From Lithospermum erythrorhizon (taxonomy: Eukaryota > Streptophyta > Magnoliopsida > Boraginales > Boraginaceae): 64,000 bases of DNA. A program made the translations under genes and the position numbers. Of this stretch, positions 47,532-58,539 are shown in pieces. The first letter of the stretch is position 1, and each line of letters opens with the position of its first letter. The stretch is from assembly GCA_019722365.1 (NCBI GenBank), contig JADFUC010000604.1, positions 186,001-250,000 of the forward strand, in the 5' to 3' direction. The notes under the pieces are model-generated. The model did no database searches. It was not told the origin of the DNA and saw only the letters and a list, made by a program, of their open reading frames with translations.

Positions 47532-49956
47532 ATTTTTCGTTGGTTTGGTTACTTTTTTATTTTTACCTTGACTTCGTTGTTAACTTATAGTATCTTAGTT
47601 TAATTTAAGATTTTAGTTTTTAATTGTGGTGCATTGCTAATTTAGTAGTGTTGGGTCCGCTTATGAAGCTAGAGAACTACATACATAGCACAAGTTGTAT
47701 AACCTCCATAATTTCTCGAGCCACTCCATCCTGTTAAAGTATATTTATCAAGTTCATTTTTCAATTATAGCTGGTCCATCCAAACCTTGCTGTACAACCC
47801 TTCTCGAATCCATATAATTTCGTTAAGGAGACAAGTTAACTACATTTCTAAACATGTTGCCAGGTGCACGTTTATACAGTTCCATAAATCTAGTAGGGTT
47901 TTCACTCGAATCATTTATTTATTTATTCTGTGCTACAAACATCAATATCTCATATAATTGGTTACTCCATCATCACTCATCAGTTGTACGGCATTTTAAA
48001 TTTCAAAACAAATAGTTAGTATATAATACTAAAATAAATAAATAAAAGATGAATTACTGCTTGGCTTTTTAATTTTTCATTGAAGTTTGACCATAGATAT
48101 TTTTTTTTTGTGTTTTATAATATTTTATGAGCACTTAAAGCAAAATATCTAGAATAACTTGATATAGAAATAAAAAAATCGAAAGATGAATGGCTGTCGG
48201 ATGGAGGAGTATTAATAGATGAATAATCAAATTATATTAAACTTAGAAAGATCCTGTAGATGCGTGAGCTTGTAAATTTGTGTGTCCATCCACGAGCACT
48301 CCGGCCAAAGAGGTTTGGAGTTTAGTTCAGTGGAAACATATTTCTCTTATTTGTAATAATTCTCTAACTCTATATTAGTTAGCATTGTTCTCTAACTGTA
48401 ATAGTTAACAAACAGTCTCAGATTTGTAATATTTTCATAAATTGCAATACTCTTATTATCGCTAATCTTTTTTTTATATAAAAAGAACGAAAGATCATGT
48501 AGATAGATGTTTGACTGAATTTTTATTTTGTAATAAAAAAGAAGAAGATGTTAGTACGTGGTTGGATGAAGTTTTATGTGGGTTTGGCTGATTAGATGAT
48601 ACCGCGTATGGATTGTACTCGATCAAGTGTGCATATCGGGGGGTCGGATGTGTCGGCTATTTAATGGGCGCGATGATACGTAGTGTAGAAGATTTTACAT
48701 CTGCTCAGGTCTTGAAAAGATATTGGCAGTATTGATAGTTGAGGAAAATGTTGGGTTTGAAAGGGCTGGTTTCTTATGAAGGTGGCGGATGCTTTGTCAA
48801 ATACACTTAGTGAGACGAAAACCTAAAGACCTACGCTATATATATTGGTGTTAATTCCAGAAGCGACCAGCGAGAAGATACTTTATTCACCAACATTGTT
48901 GCAAATTGAAGATAACAATTTGTTTGTGTTTTAGTATAGCTAGGTGTTTTGTGTTTAAAAGGAATTCTACAGTATTACAAGCTATTAATAAATTTGTTAT
49001 CTTTTTGTTGTGACAATCACAAAGGCTACAATTGATTTAAATTCGAACACTTGGTGTGTGTCGACTAAGGAGAAAAAGAAGTTAGGTGGATCCTAGACAG
49101 AGGCCTTATTGAAGGTTAGTTAGGGGAGTCGTAAAATGTGAATCGTTTGTGTGAATCCTGCTTATGTCACCGAGTTGATAGTAGGGTTTGTCATGATGGC
49201 CCTTTGACGTAGGTTATCTTAGAAGCTGGTTATCATTTTGTGTGTTCTTTACTTTTGCGGTATTTCTTTCTTTGGATTTTCTTGTTGTTGTTGGTTGACA
49301 AGTAGTCGATTGTCTTGGTAGTTCAGTTTTTCAGAAGACATTAACTAAATCATATAATTTGAGTTAAATATCTTGTCCGTGTTAATCAAATCACCTTAAT
49401 TTGTTTTTATACATACTATCAAATTAACATATTCGATGCGTGAGCAAAATATCAAAGTGAAATTAAAAATGTAATAATTTTTTATTCAAAAACACACGGA
49501 AACATTAAAAAAAATTAATAACACAAATAAAAACTATTATTATCGTTATCTGAAAGGACATCTTCCATTTTGATTTTTCAAAAATATGTAAAGTGGATCA
49601 GTGATTTTAATACATGTTCGAATGTATCTTCCATTTTCGAAAGGCTCGTGTATGGTGGATTGATGAGTAATTAGCAGGTCAATATCCATTTTAGGAATGG
49701 TATAGTGGTTTGTTTCTCTTAGCCTATATTTATTTAAATAAATTAGTTTTTATCTAAGTATAAAAGAGTAGAAAATGACAATTGAATTTTGGTAAAGCCA
49801 CAATAACTTCACTTATATACATTACCATATATATAATATAGATATGCAGTATATATTATATGCATGTGATGCTAACAACTAACGCCGAAGGGGTACATAA
49901 TACAAACATGCTATGTAAAGTAAATAAATAACGTAATAACTATACTGAACAACCTT
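47532..49956. other. No recognisable gene
   Basis: AT-rich DNA with one stretch of mixed composition at 48540-49320. A VADALS word on the plus strand near 48785 recalls the end of a Gypsy RNase H domain, but nothing around it supports that. No terminal repeats were found. Confidence 0.45.
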
Positions 49957-51762
49957 TGTAGAAAGTGAAAATTTATTTAAAAAATAATTAAAATGATTAA
50001 AATGATAATCAGTTAATTAAATCAAACCCCATTAAGAAATGTCACGTGGAATTTGGGGTTTCGTCGAGCGCAAATTTAATGTAAAACCCTCGTCACGAAC
50101 AAGGATTTTTTCAATAAAATAGCGTCGAATTAAATGTACATTAAATTTGAGGTTCAAGACTAAAATTCTAATTTTATCATTAAAATCGGTCGTAGGGCGC
50201 GAAATTGAAGTCTTTGGAAGTTTGAGGTTTAAAATGAAATATTTCCAAAAGTTATGGGGTTCAAATAGAGACTCCAAAAGATCCGGAGTCAATATAAAAA
50301 TATATTTGACCTAAAATTTAGAACCTTCTTGCTCAAAATAAGTATTTTGATTTCTTGAAAGGGAAATTAATTAACAAATATCGACGGTTCGGATCTTGCG
50401 CCAGTGTGATTAGTCGAGATCACTTTGAAATCATCAGCCGTCGAAACAAATATTCAAATCTCAGCTTTATAAACCCACTTACAAAATGCTTGAAATTGAA
50501 TCAGGAAAATGTCAAGTATTCAAAAAATACGAAAATATTTGAGAAAATCTGAGAGCGACCTTAGGAATATCCCCAAGTTAAATGCTTAAGCCGCCATAAA
50601 AACACCTCGTTGATGGCTAAACTTTATCGGAATAATAAAATAGGTGCTTGAAATTAAGATTAACTGCGCAAGCGATGGTGCTGGTGGAAGCTCAAAATTT
50701 GATGAATCGTACGTATTTCTCAAAACTGACTTCGCGTATTCGGGGAATAAGCTAAATAGCCCACGATTATTCATAAATCTTTAAATGTTTTGAAAAATCT
50801 CGAGGTTTGATTAAATGAAGTTCGAATATGGAATAAAGCCCAGATGTTAGGTCCCTATCTCTGTTGAATCTCGGGCAGAAATACTATTCTTTAAGGCCTG
50901 TCATTTTATCGGTATCAACAAGGTTGGGGCGACCCGCTTGTCACGTCGTCACAGCAACAACAAAGGTATTAAGGCATTGTAACACAAGCTAGAAGCGACA
51001 CAACTAGAAGCTTAAATCAAGTCGCTTAAATGGCTAAATGCTAGCCGTTGTGAAATCGAGTACAAGTAGCGACACTTGATAGCTTGTATTAAATCAGTGA
51101 GGCCAAATCTCACTAAGTCCCGCCACTTATCGTGCAACAACACGCTACTAAGACGTTTGTAGTACAAAAAAGCCGAGGAAGCATTTATCGCTTCAATAAC
51201 TAACTACATCACTCCATCGACTTACAAGCTCGGGTCAAATCGACGAAAGGCAAGTGACTACCGGTATAGAGTAAAAACTTGGGTGCATTATCATAAATCC
51301 ACTACAAAAGGTGAAGTCACACGGCGTTACTAAACCCAAAATCTACTTTGTAGACATGCGGTAAGTCAAATCGATCGACATGGGCAGGAATCAATACAAG
51401 ACCCAACATCAAATCCAACCCTGACCAATGAGAATCGCGCTAAAGGGCACCATTTCGGACCATATTCAAGTCGGACAGTCAGCGACTCCGTTAAGACTAG
51501 AAACATATCTGGCTCGTCAGAGGCTTACATCCAAATCAACTCAATCGGCTCAAGTCAGAAGCCGAGCTCATCGCAGCTCCTATCAGACCGTCAAGTCAAC
51601 CCAACCCGGACATCTCACAAATCGTCCAACAAACGCTTACGGATCCATAGTTTGGGCCAGTCGATCCTCTTCAATTTGATAAAATTGTACTGAAGTTTTT
51701 TTTTCCTAGAGTGGGTTTATTTTGTACCCCCTTTTAAATAAATAATAAAATTCTTCTTTACA
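49957..51762 (+). mobile_element. Second Tat-type LTR
   Basis: It starts TGTAGAAAGTGAAAATTTAT, like the LTRs at 36557 and 44747, and ends CTTCTTTACA. Nine bases later comes ATTAGCGCGCCAGTCAGGG, close to the TTGGCGCGCCAGGTAGGGG-type primer site of plant Gypsy elements. It is therefore the 5' LTR of a second plus-strand element. No 3' LTR with the flank ACCTT was found downstream. Confidence 0.6.
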
Positions 51763-51770
51763 TTACGATC

Positions 51771-51790
51771 TATTAGCGCGCCAGTCAGGG
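51771..51790 (+). other. Primer-binding-site-like sequence behind the second Tat LTR
   Basis: TATTAGCGCGCCAGTCAGGG follows the LTR end by eight bases and resembles the common Gypsy form TTGGCGCGCCAGG. Confidence 0.45.
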
Positions 51791-52995
51791 CCTCGACTAC
51801 CGCCGTCGCTGCTGACTTTGAGATGTTACGGGGTTTGTACAAACTCGTCTCCGTAATACTTGAAAAGAGTACTATAAGGAGAAGGGCCACTGACAAGACA
51901 ATCCATTAAATACTCTGAGACCCGATCGAGCGTCCACTGTGACCTCAAGTCTACAGCTAAATGTATTGCCGAGGAGCTCTTGAAGCCAAAACAAGTCATG
52001 ACAAGGAGAAAGCGGCCCGGCCGCTAATGCCCGTGGAAGAACCTTCTCAACCGTATCTTAGGACTTGACGGACAAGCGTCGGAGAATTCAAGCAGCGTAG
52101 TTCTACGCGTCGCCTCTGAGGACCTGTCCAGTCGCTCATTCTCGGCTTCTTGATTTCTAAGCACCGGCCATGATGATTGACCTCCGTGGAAGAGTAAATG
52201 GCTATTTACTCCCAGGGGATGGTAGAAAACATGTTGCAAAACATGTAACATCGAATGACTTCTATCGCTAAATATATCGGGAAAGATAATTAGATCAAAG
52301 AGCATAGAGCAAGAATAAACCGCTTTACTTTCACAAAGCAAGCAGTAGCCTCGGCCTCTAAGATGTAAGAATGGAACTCCGTCCATCCCGTATGATACTC
52401 GGAGTTCATCGCGAGGACAGCGAGAACACAAAACTCCTATCAGAATTTCCGGATAAGATGGAATGATTCCAGTGAGGCTAAGCGAAGGAGTACATATTGG
52501 GGGTAATAAAAAGGTCGCGAAGGCCAAGGAGGCATATATACTTACATAAGCCCTACACCTCCGCATAGACTAATTTGAAAATAAAGACTATGTTGCAGAG
52601 GTTATGATCGATGGAATTGGAACCCCAACAACATAACCCACTTTGTTGGGAGCGTACGGCAATGTTGGGGCTGAAGGGATGAAATGGTCAAGCAGGTTAG
52701 TTAGTTCCTCAAAGAGATCGTTCGGTAAAGATATACTCACTTGGAGCACACTCCAGTAGACATTTAAGGCTGAAGCGGAAGCGGTTGTAATTGCTTCTTC
52801 GGTACAAAGAGGACAATTATCGTGATGGGGCTACTTGTTGCCAAGCAAATAAAAGAAGAAGCGAGTTACCGGACTTATTGATAGATCGAAGTCGAACTTA
52901 AAATATAAAGATAGGCTCTGAGTAAACCCGGCCCATTGACATGTGTATACAAAGGCATGCATTAGGACACCATGATATATTATGCAAAGGAATCT
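51791..52995. other. Interior of the second Tat element, unassigned
   Basis: The longest uninterrupted frame of the window, 180 codons on the minus strand, lies here (52024-52566). Its translation (for example MRRCRAYVSIYASLAFATFL) matches no family I know. It may be fortuitous, since it runs antisense to the presumed gag leader. Confidence 0.35.
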
Positions 52996-54020
52996 TGTTG
53001 GAAATCAATGAGAATCGATTCCATTTATTATGCCCGTTGCGACAATTGTGAATGATTCATTTACCCGATTGGGTTAAATGTGATTATCGAGCAGTGTTCA
53101 ACTTAGTGATGTATATTACTAGTGTGAGTTCTCATGATAATTTAGGGGTTATGAGCGATTGCTAGATCTTCTTCATTAATCGTTATAATAATAGTAATTG
53201 GTCAATTATTATTATACAACTACTATTATCTGAGCACAGAAAGGTCACGTACAGCATCTGATGGCGTTGAGTTATATTTCATGTATGAAATTAAAAGGCG
53301 TATAATTGAGAAATGTGTTCTGATTACAAGGGATTACATTTTATGTAGAATATCGATTGAACAATAGAATCAGTGCTTGATTATTTAATTGGTTAAAGTA
53401 ATTACAGTATTATCAATAGCAGAAAGATTATTGATATTGACTAAATTACTATTTAATTAAACTAATTAAATAGTTCAACTCAATATGACTTCATTGGTGT
53501 CTTAACGAACTAATAGAGTTAGCGAAATTGACAATAGCAGGGTTAACTTCCGGGCTTGTTTTAACTTTAGCCCTATATAAACAAACTTTAGGGTTTTTTC
53601 ATGAAAAAAGAAGTTTTGTAAATCTTTTTCATCAAAAACCCCTAAAGTAGCCCACGGCGAAATTCTCCAAGAATTTTTTCTTGGGTTTTGGTTTTGTTAA
53701 ATCCCCTTGTTTACTAACGTAAACGGTTCTTGATTCAACCTCTCACGGTGTGGACCAACTAGAATATCATACGATTGATATTACAACAAAGAATTTGAAG
53801 GGAAGTCAAATTCACGTTGTGAATTTGAAGCGTCAATGAACTTTAGTGGAATTTACTCGGCTATGATATAAGTACTCTGTTTATTCATATATTGTAAATA
53901 TATGTTTTGTTTAATAATGTAGTATGCACTTTAAGATCCCTGGAATTATGGATTTGTATTTATACTCATATATCCATAGTATTTCCATCGGAAATACTTC
54001 CCAAAACCTTGACATTGTAA
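52996..54020 (+). mobile_element. Copia-type LTR inserted in the second Tat element
   Basis: It starts TGTTGGAAATCAATGAGAAT and matches the reverse complement of the solo LTR at 8062-9037 over most of its length. Shared words are TTATTATGCC or TTATTGTGCC, GACAATTGTG, GTTCTCATGATAATTTA, GGGGTTATGAGCGATTGCTA and CATGTATGAAAT. The right end is diverged and its border is uncertain. No primer site or coding sequence follows, and gag of the surrounding Tat element resumes at about 54080. I found no clear target duplication. Confidence 0.6.
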
Positions 54021-54079
54021 TGAGCTACGACATGGGCTCGGCGTTCCTGCCAGCAGTGTGCCTACATTCCTGCTGACCC

Positions 54080-54720
54080 CACACCTCTTCTACTTTGAAG
54101 GCCAAGAAATATGAGCCAAAAGAGACCAAAGGGAAGCTTCCAGCTCGAAAAGAGAAAGAAGCACATCTTGTAAATTCTAAAAGCGACAAGTTCTTAGAAC
54201 TAGAAGGTCGAAGAACTCGACCTTGGAAAGAAGGAGCGTCTCACACTTAAAGAGATGCAAGAAGGACTATCTTTCATGAGTCGAAGCCGTTCATGATGTT
54301 TGATGAGCTATTGAGAAAGCAAAGCTCTTAGAACTCCCAAGTCAAAGATTAGAGGAGGAAAATCGGAAAAACCGCGAGCCAAAGTTCTACAGTATCGTAG
54401 GATCTTGGGCATCCTATTGAAAAGTGCTTACGTCTTTGAAGCGAATAATGGATACCGCAAAGAAGGCGATAACCAGAAAGACAAAGTCTCGTCGGCCAGT
54501 GATCAAAGTGCCTCGCTGACTTTTGGAGAGTAAACTTCAATCCTTGGAAAAGCATGGGCAGCAAACTCGGACGATGAAGACTCTGGCGTGCCGGTATGTG
54601 TTGAATTGAGATGAAGACCGACTACGGCGGAAGCGATAAAGGTGGCCTTCTTGGCTCGAGTAGTCTCTAAATTTGCCATAGCATTATTTGATGGAAGCTC
54701 ATGAAGATGGTACTCGCGGC
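54080..54720 (+). pseudogene. Tat-type gag C-terminal remnant
   Basis: Frames with several stops and frameshifts read KKYEPKETKGKLPARKEKEA and MMFDELLRKQ. Near 54400 comes an RILGHPIEKC-like motif, then SMGSKL with DEDS..VPVCVEL and EAIKVAFLARV. The HxLGHPxEKC motif and its order match gag of the element at 36557-46379. Orientation agrees with the LTR at 49957, so both probably belong to one broken element. Confidence 0.6.
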
Positions 54721-55596
54721 AAACTAATCTATGCTAGGTTATTTTAAGCGAAAGCTTTGATAAGCGAGAATCTTTGGTAGATGAAGGATGGAGTTGTAAA
54801 TATCCTACGCTCCAGACTTATTAATTATTTGAATTCTCTAATAAATGGAGGTAAATGGATCTTAACATGTAATATATCGTATTAGGTAAATTTGAATAAT
54901 TTAATTCTCTAATATATTAAAGAGATTAGAGCGGATCGACACAAGTTGGGATTAAAATCCCAATAATTAAGTCTTCGTTAAGTGAGTTTCGGACCGAAGG
55001 CAATTGAGAGGCTCAGGACATACAAATATGTCACAATAAATCTGAGGAAATGAGTCAAGTTTCACATAAATTCGAGAGAGTTAACAGGATGTCATCCATG
55101 AATCCACAGGTAAGTCCCTATAAATAGGTGGTTATCCTTTAAAATTCCTTAAATGGCATGGATGATGATCGAGAACCGTAGTTAGTCTTAAATGCAAGCG
55201 CAACCGATCCAAAAATATGGTTAATCACAAACTGCGAGAACTTTCTGAGTCTACCACAAATATAAGGTTGCCATTATGCCGGGTTAGATGATAGCCGATG
55301 CAGGACGACAAGTATTTGATGACCCAGCGTAGTGATTAGTGATGATCAAAAGCTGTCTTGGATCGTAAGAGCTTGCAAGCTTGATCAATCTTATGGGCTA
55401 TCAGTTTGCATAAATGTGGATTGACATTTGAAATCATAGAAGATATGTATATATGTGTCATATGATGTTTGCTTAGAACTGTTAATAGTTTAACAATTCT
55501 TAGACCTGCGTATATAACTACTTATATTATATGAGTTGTGTGCTTTGACTATGTCAAGCGTACATGCTTGGCGATTAAAGAAGCGGCGTATGTTGG
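54721..55596. other. Unassigned repetitive DNA
   Basis: Contains LTR-like AT-rich words (TTATTAATTATTTGAATTCT and TTTGAATAATTTAATTCTCT, near 54820-54925) and a TATAAATAG word at 55121. No coding motif or paired terminal repeat was recognised. Confidence 0.35.
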
Positions 55597-56770
55597 GTGA
55601 CACATTAGTATAGCGATGGGTGTTGATATGTTATAAAGGGATTTATCCGTCCTTGATATACAATGTAGATCTCGAGCCTGCCAGTAGTGTTGGGGGCGAT
55701 TGGTTATAGAGGAAGCCGTAGTGCACGATTCGGTTTAGCTCGAGCGAAAAGAAATCGTGGGTATTTCATGACACACTTCTTATAGTTAGCATGTGACTAG
55801 AGTGCGGATAAAGAATTGTAAAATGTCGTCCAAAGGGCAAGTGGGGTGTTGGAAATCGAGCATTTTGATTTCTATAGTATGCCCGTTAAACGATTGTTGC
55901 TAACAGAGTTAAATGAGATTACTCAAACTAAGTGTTCAATAAATAGTAATTGTAAATTACTAAATGGGAACTAGCGATAATATGCTCCGGGGGGTTATGC
56001 GGTGTTAAATGCAAACAACGATATAATCATAATAGTCGATTATATTATTATAAGGCTAATATTATAAGACGGAGGTGCATCATCTGGTGATGTTGAGTTA
56101 TATTCCATGTAGATTAAATCGAGGGTGAAAAAGATCTCGAACCGAAGATGGGACTCCAAATGGTCTTCGTGAGAGAGAAAGGAGACACGGTAGTATAAGT
56201 AGGTGTTGATATATTATAAAGGGACTTATCCGTCCTTGATACTCTGAGGTAGATCGGGCCTACCGATAGGTATTGAGGCGATTGGTTTTATGTGGGACGC
56301 CATAATTACTGATTCGGTTTAGCTCGAGGTAAAGAAAGTGTTAGGTGTTTCGTGACACAACATAGTTAACTTTGTGGTAGAGATGGCGGATAAAAGAGAA
56401 TTGTAAAGTAATCGTCGAGGGCAAGTGGGAGTGTTGGAAATCAAAGCATTTTAATTTCTATAATTATGCGGATTGAGACAATTGTTATGATTCATTTACT
56501 AGTTTTAGTTAAATGAGATTACTCGAGCTAAGTATCACCCGATAAATAGTAATTGTAAATTACTAAAATGGAACTTCATTTATATAATATCGGGGTTATG
56601 CCCAGTTATTTAAATCATGCATGTAATATAATATCATAATAGTATGGCTAATATAAAGGCGAGAAGGTCACCTGTAATACAATGACGTTGAGTTATATTC
56701 CATGTATGAATTAAATCGAGATTGAAAAAGATCTCGAAACAGATGGCTCAATGGTGCCGTAGAGAAAAGG
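55597..56770. repeat. 583-bp tandem duplication spanning a Copia polypurine/LTR junction
   Basis: Two copies (about 55597-56180 and 56181-56770) share TATTATAAAGGGACTTATCC, GATTCGGTTTAGCTCGAG, GGGCAAGTGGGAGTGTTGGA and GTTGAGTTATATTCCATG. In each copy a purine tract (GGGCAAGTGGG) is followed by an LTR start (TGTTGGAAATC at 55847 and 56432). The part after it resembles the first 300 bp of the LTR at 52996. So each unit holds the end of a Copia internal region and the start of its 3' LTR, plus strand. Confidence 0.7.
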
Positions 56771-57329
56771 AGAGCATGGGTGATCTGCGGTTCCCGAAGG
56801 TGGCTTTCTTTAACGGATGTAAATCACCCGAGGTTTAAGAAAAACGCTACGTCGAGGCCCCGGTCAGCTGCTGGCTAATTTTTACCAACCCGCTTCAGCA
56901 TAAAGTGCGGGGAGGTGTTTTGAATCCAAGCGAGTTTAATGCGCTCGAGGTTTTACCAATCCGTGGTGCCTCAGGTTGATTGGGAGTGCTTTCTTTATAT
57001 TTTGTTTTTATCTTGGATTCTTTCCTATTTGACTAACTTCATGAGGAGGTCTTTGATTCATGATAGCTAAAAAGCAGGATACTCGGCGAATTTAGGTTAC
57101 CTATACCGTTAGGCGGGGTCTAGATTACCGAGGAGTTTCACGCTTGTGGAAGAAATGGATAGTTTCTGCGCTACCGTCTGCTTGCTAGGCCCGGATTAGG
57201 AAGGATTATGGCCTTGATACGATCCCCTAGGAAATTCATGGGCGGTGGCTTGTCAACGATCAGGTAATCTTCTTTCCCTCACTTCCTTCCTTTGTCTTCA
57301 TTTATACATGTATGTCTACTCACTCTTGA
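56771..57329 (+). other. Possible upstream part of the retroelement extra ORF
   Basis: Frames on the plus strand with stops (for example LRYRLLARPGLGRIMALIRS near 57155) run towards the coiled-coil relic at 57330. Their order suggests the N-terminal part of the same Tat-associated ORF, but I cannot assign the domain firmly. Confidence 0.3.
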
Positions 57330-57935
57330 CCTTATGTTCCCGTGAAGCTCTGAGTGTGGTATGCTCCCCTTTGTAGGGCGGATCTGCTAGATGATGCACG
57401 TGCAGAGGCATGTGAAAGAGGGCTCTTGATTCAGCTAGCGAGCTTAAGAAAGAAAACGGCGACTTCAAGAAGTCCTTTGTCGCTCTGGTATTTGTCAAGA
57501 GAGAGAAGAGAAGCGACCAACTTCGAGCCTTAACGAAATCAAAAACACGATCTCATGGCTTCGATTTACCCGGGTTAAAGGGTGAGCATTTGACATCTCA
57601 ACAAGCTCCAACTGACAGGCGGTCCATAGCCAAATGGCCAAGAGGATGAGTGAACTTGAGCAAAAATTAAAGATGTTGAAGAGCTCTTCTACGTCGGATT
57701 GAAAAGGCCATCTATAACTATCAGTGCTCTGAGGACTTCCGGGTTGAGGCAGGGAAAGAAGCGGCTTATTGCCTTTGTCGTTTTGCAAAGACATATAAGG
57801 AGGTCAACCCTGATATTGTAGCGAACTACTTGGACTTCATTCAACCGTATCCTGAAGAATGGTTCGCTCCTTTTGGACACTCGGCTCCCATATTTCCCGA
57901 TCTGAAATGGAAGAGGTAGAGCTCCTCCCATTGTT
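57330..57935 (+). pseudogene. Coiled-coil extra ORF of a Tat-type retrotransposon, broken
   Basis: The plus strand encodes a hydrophilic, helix-prone stretch (LDDARAEA-like words, ENGDFKKS, REKRS) with stops. It continues as IEKAIYNYQCSEDFRVEAG, KEAAYCLCRFAKTYKEVNPD and IVANYLDFIQPYPEEWFAPF. Proteins with this C-terminal pattern are frequent in plant genomes as retrotransposon-associated proteins of unknown role. It lies downstream of, and antisense to, the minus-strand Tat pol relic (58540-61250), the position known for extra antisense ORFs in Tat elements such as Grande. Function is unknown; the copy is disrupted. Confidence 0.55.
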
Positions 57936-58539
57936 ACCAGTGATGCTCCTACTTCTTGACTATTTACGTATTCTCTAGCAACTTTTAAGAACCTTTGTCT
58001 AACATGTTATATTTTTGCGCCCGTTTGAACAACATGTAATACCCGTAAGCTTGCGCATTTATTAAGCGGTGCAGCATAATTGCTTTACTGTTTTATTATC
58101 TTTTTTAATCGGGGCATATGCCCTTGCCCTGTGCCAATTGTCTTGTTTATTCTGAGTAAAGAGGATTGGCATCTTATGGGCGCCCGGTTCAATAGGTTTA
58201 ACTAGCGGTTGCGCCTATAAAAAGCTTATTTTCCTTTTTGCGGCTTTGTTTAAGAAGCGGTTATGGGGCTTTATTTGATGACGAATAATCGGTTCATTTT
58301 GTCTGAATGCATGTTAATGCATATAATTATATATAGTTGCGTACCCGGCTTGTTCTTTGTGTGTTCTCCATTATAATTTTATTAATGGTTCACTCTTGTA
58401 AAGAAGCGACTTCCACTTAACTGGGGCGGTTATGATCCTTTTGGGTCGTACACATAATATTTGCACAGCTTAGATGCATGCTAGGTTAAGAACCCGTTTG
58501 CCATCCCATGTCTTGCTTCATATGTGCTTGGTTCCCTTA
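57936..58539. other. Spacer between the extra ORF and Tat pol relics
   Basis: No coding motif on either strand. The region would be the non-coding interval between the end of pol (minus) and the end of the antisense ORF (plus). Confidence 0.4.

Noticed and set aside
48700..48830. VADALS word as a Gypsy RNase H domain
   Set aside because: The residues around it do not match the family, and stops interrupt both sides.
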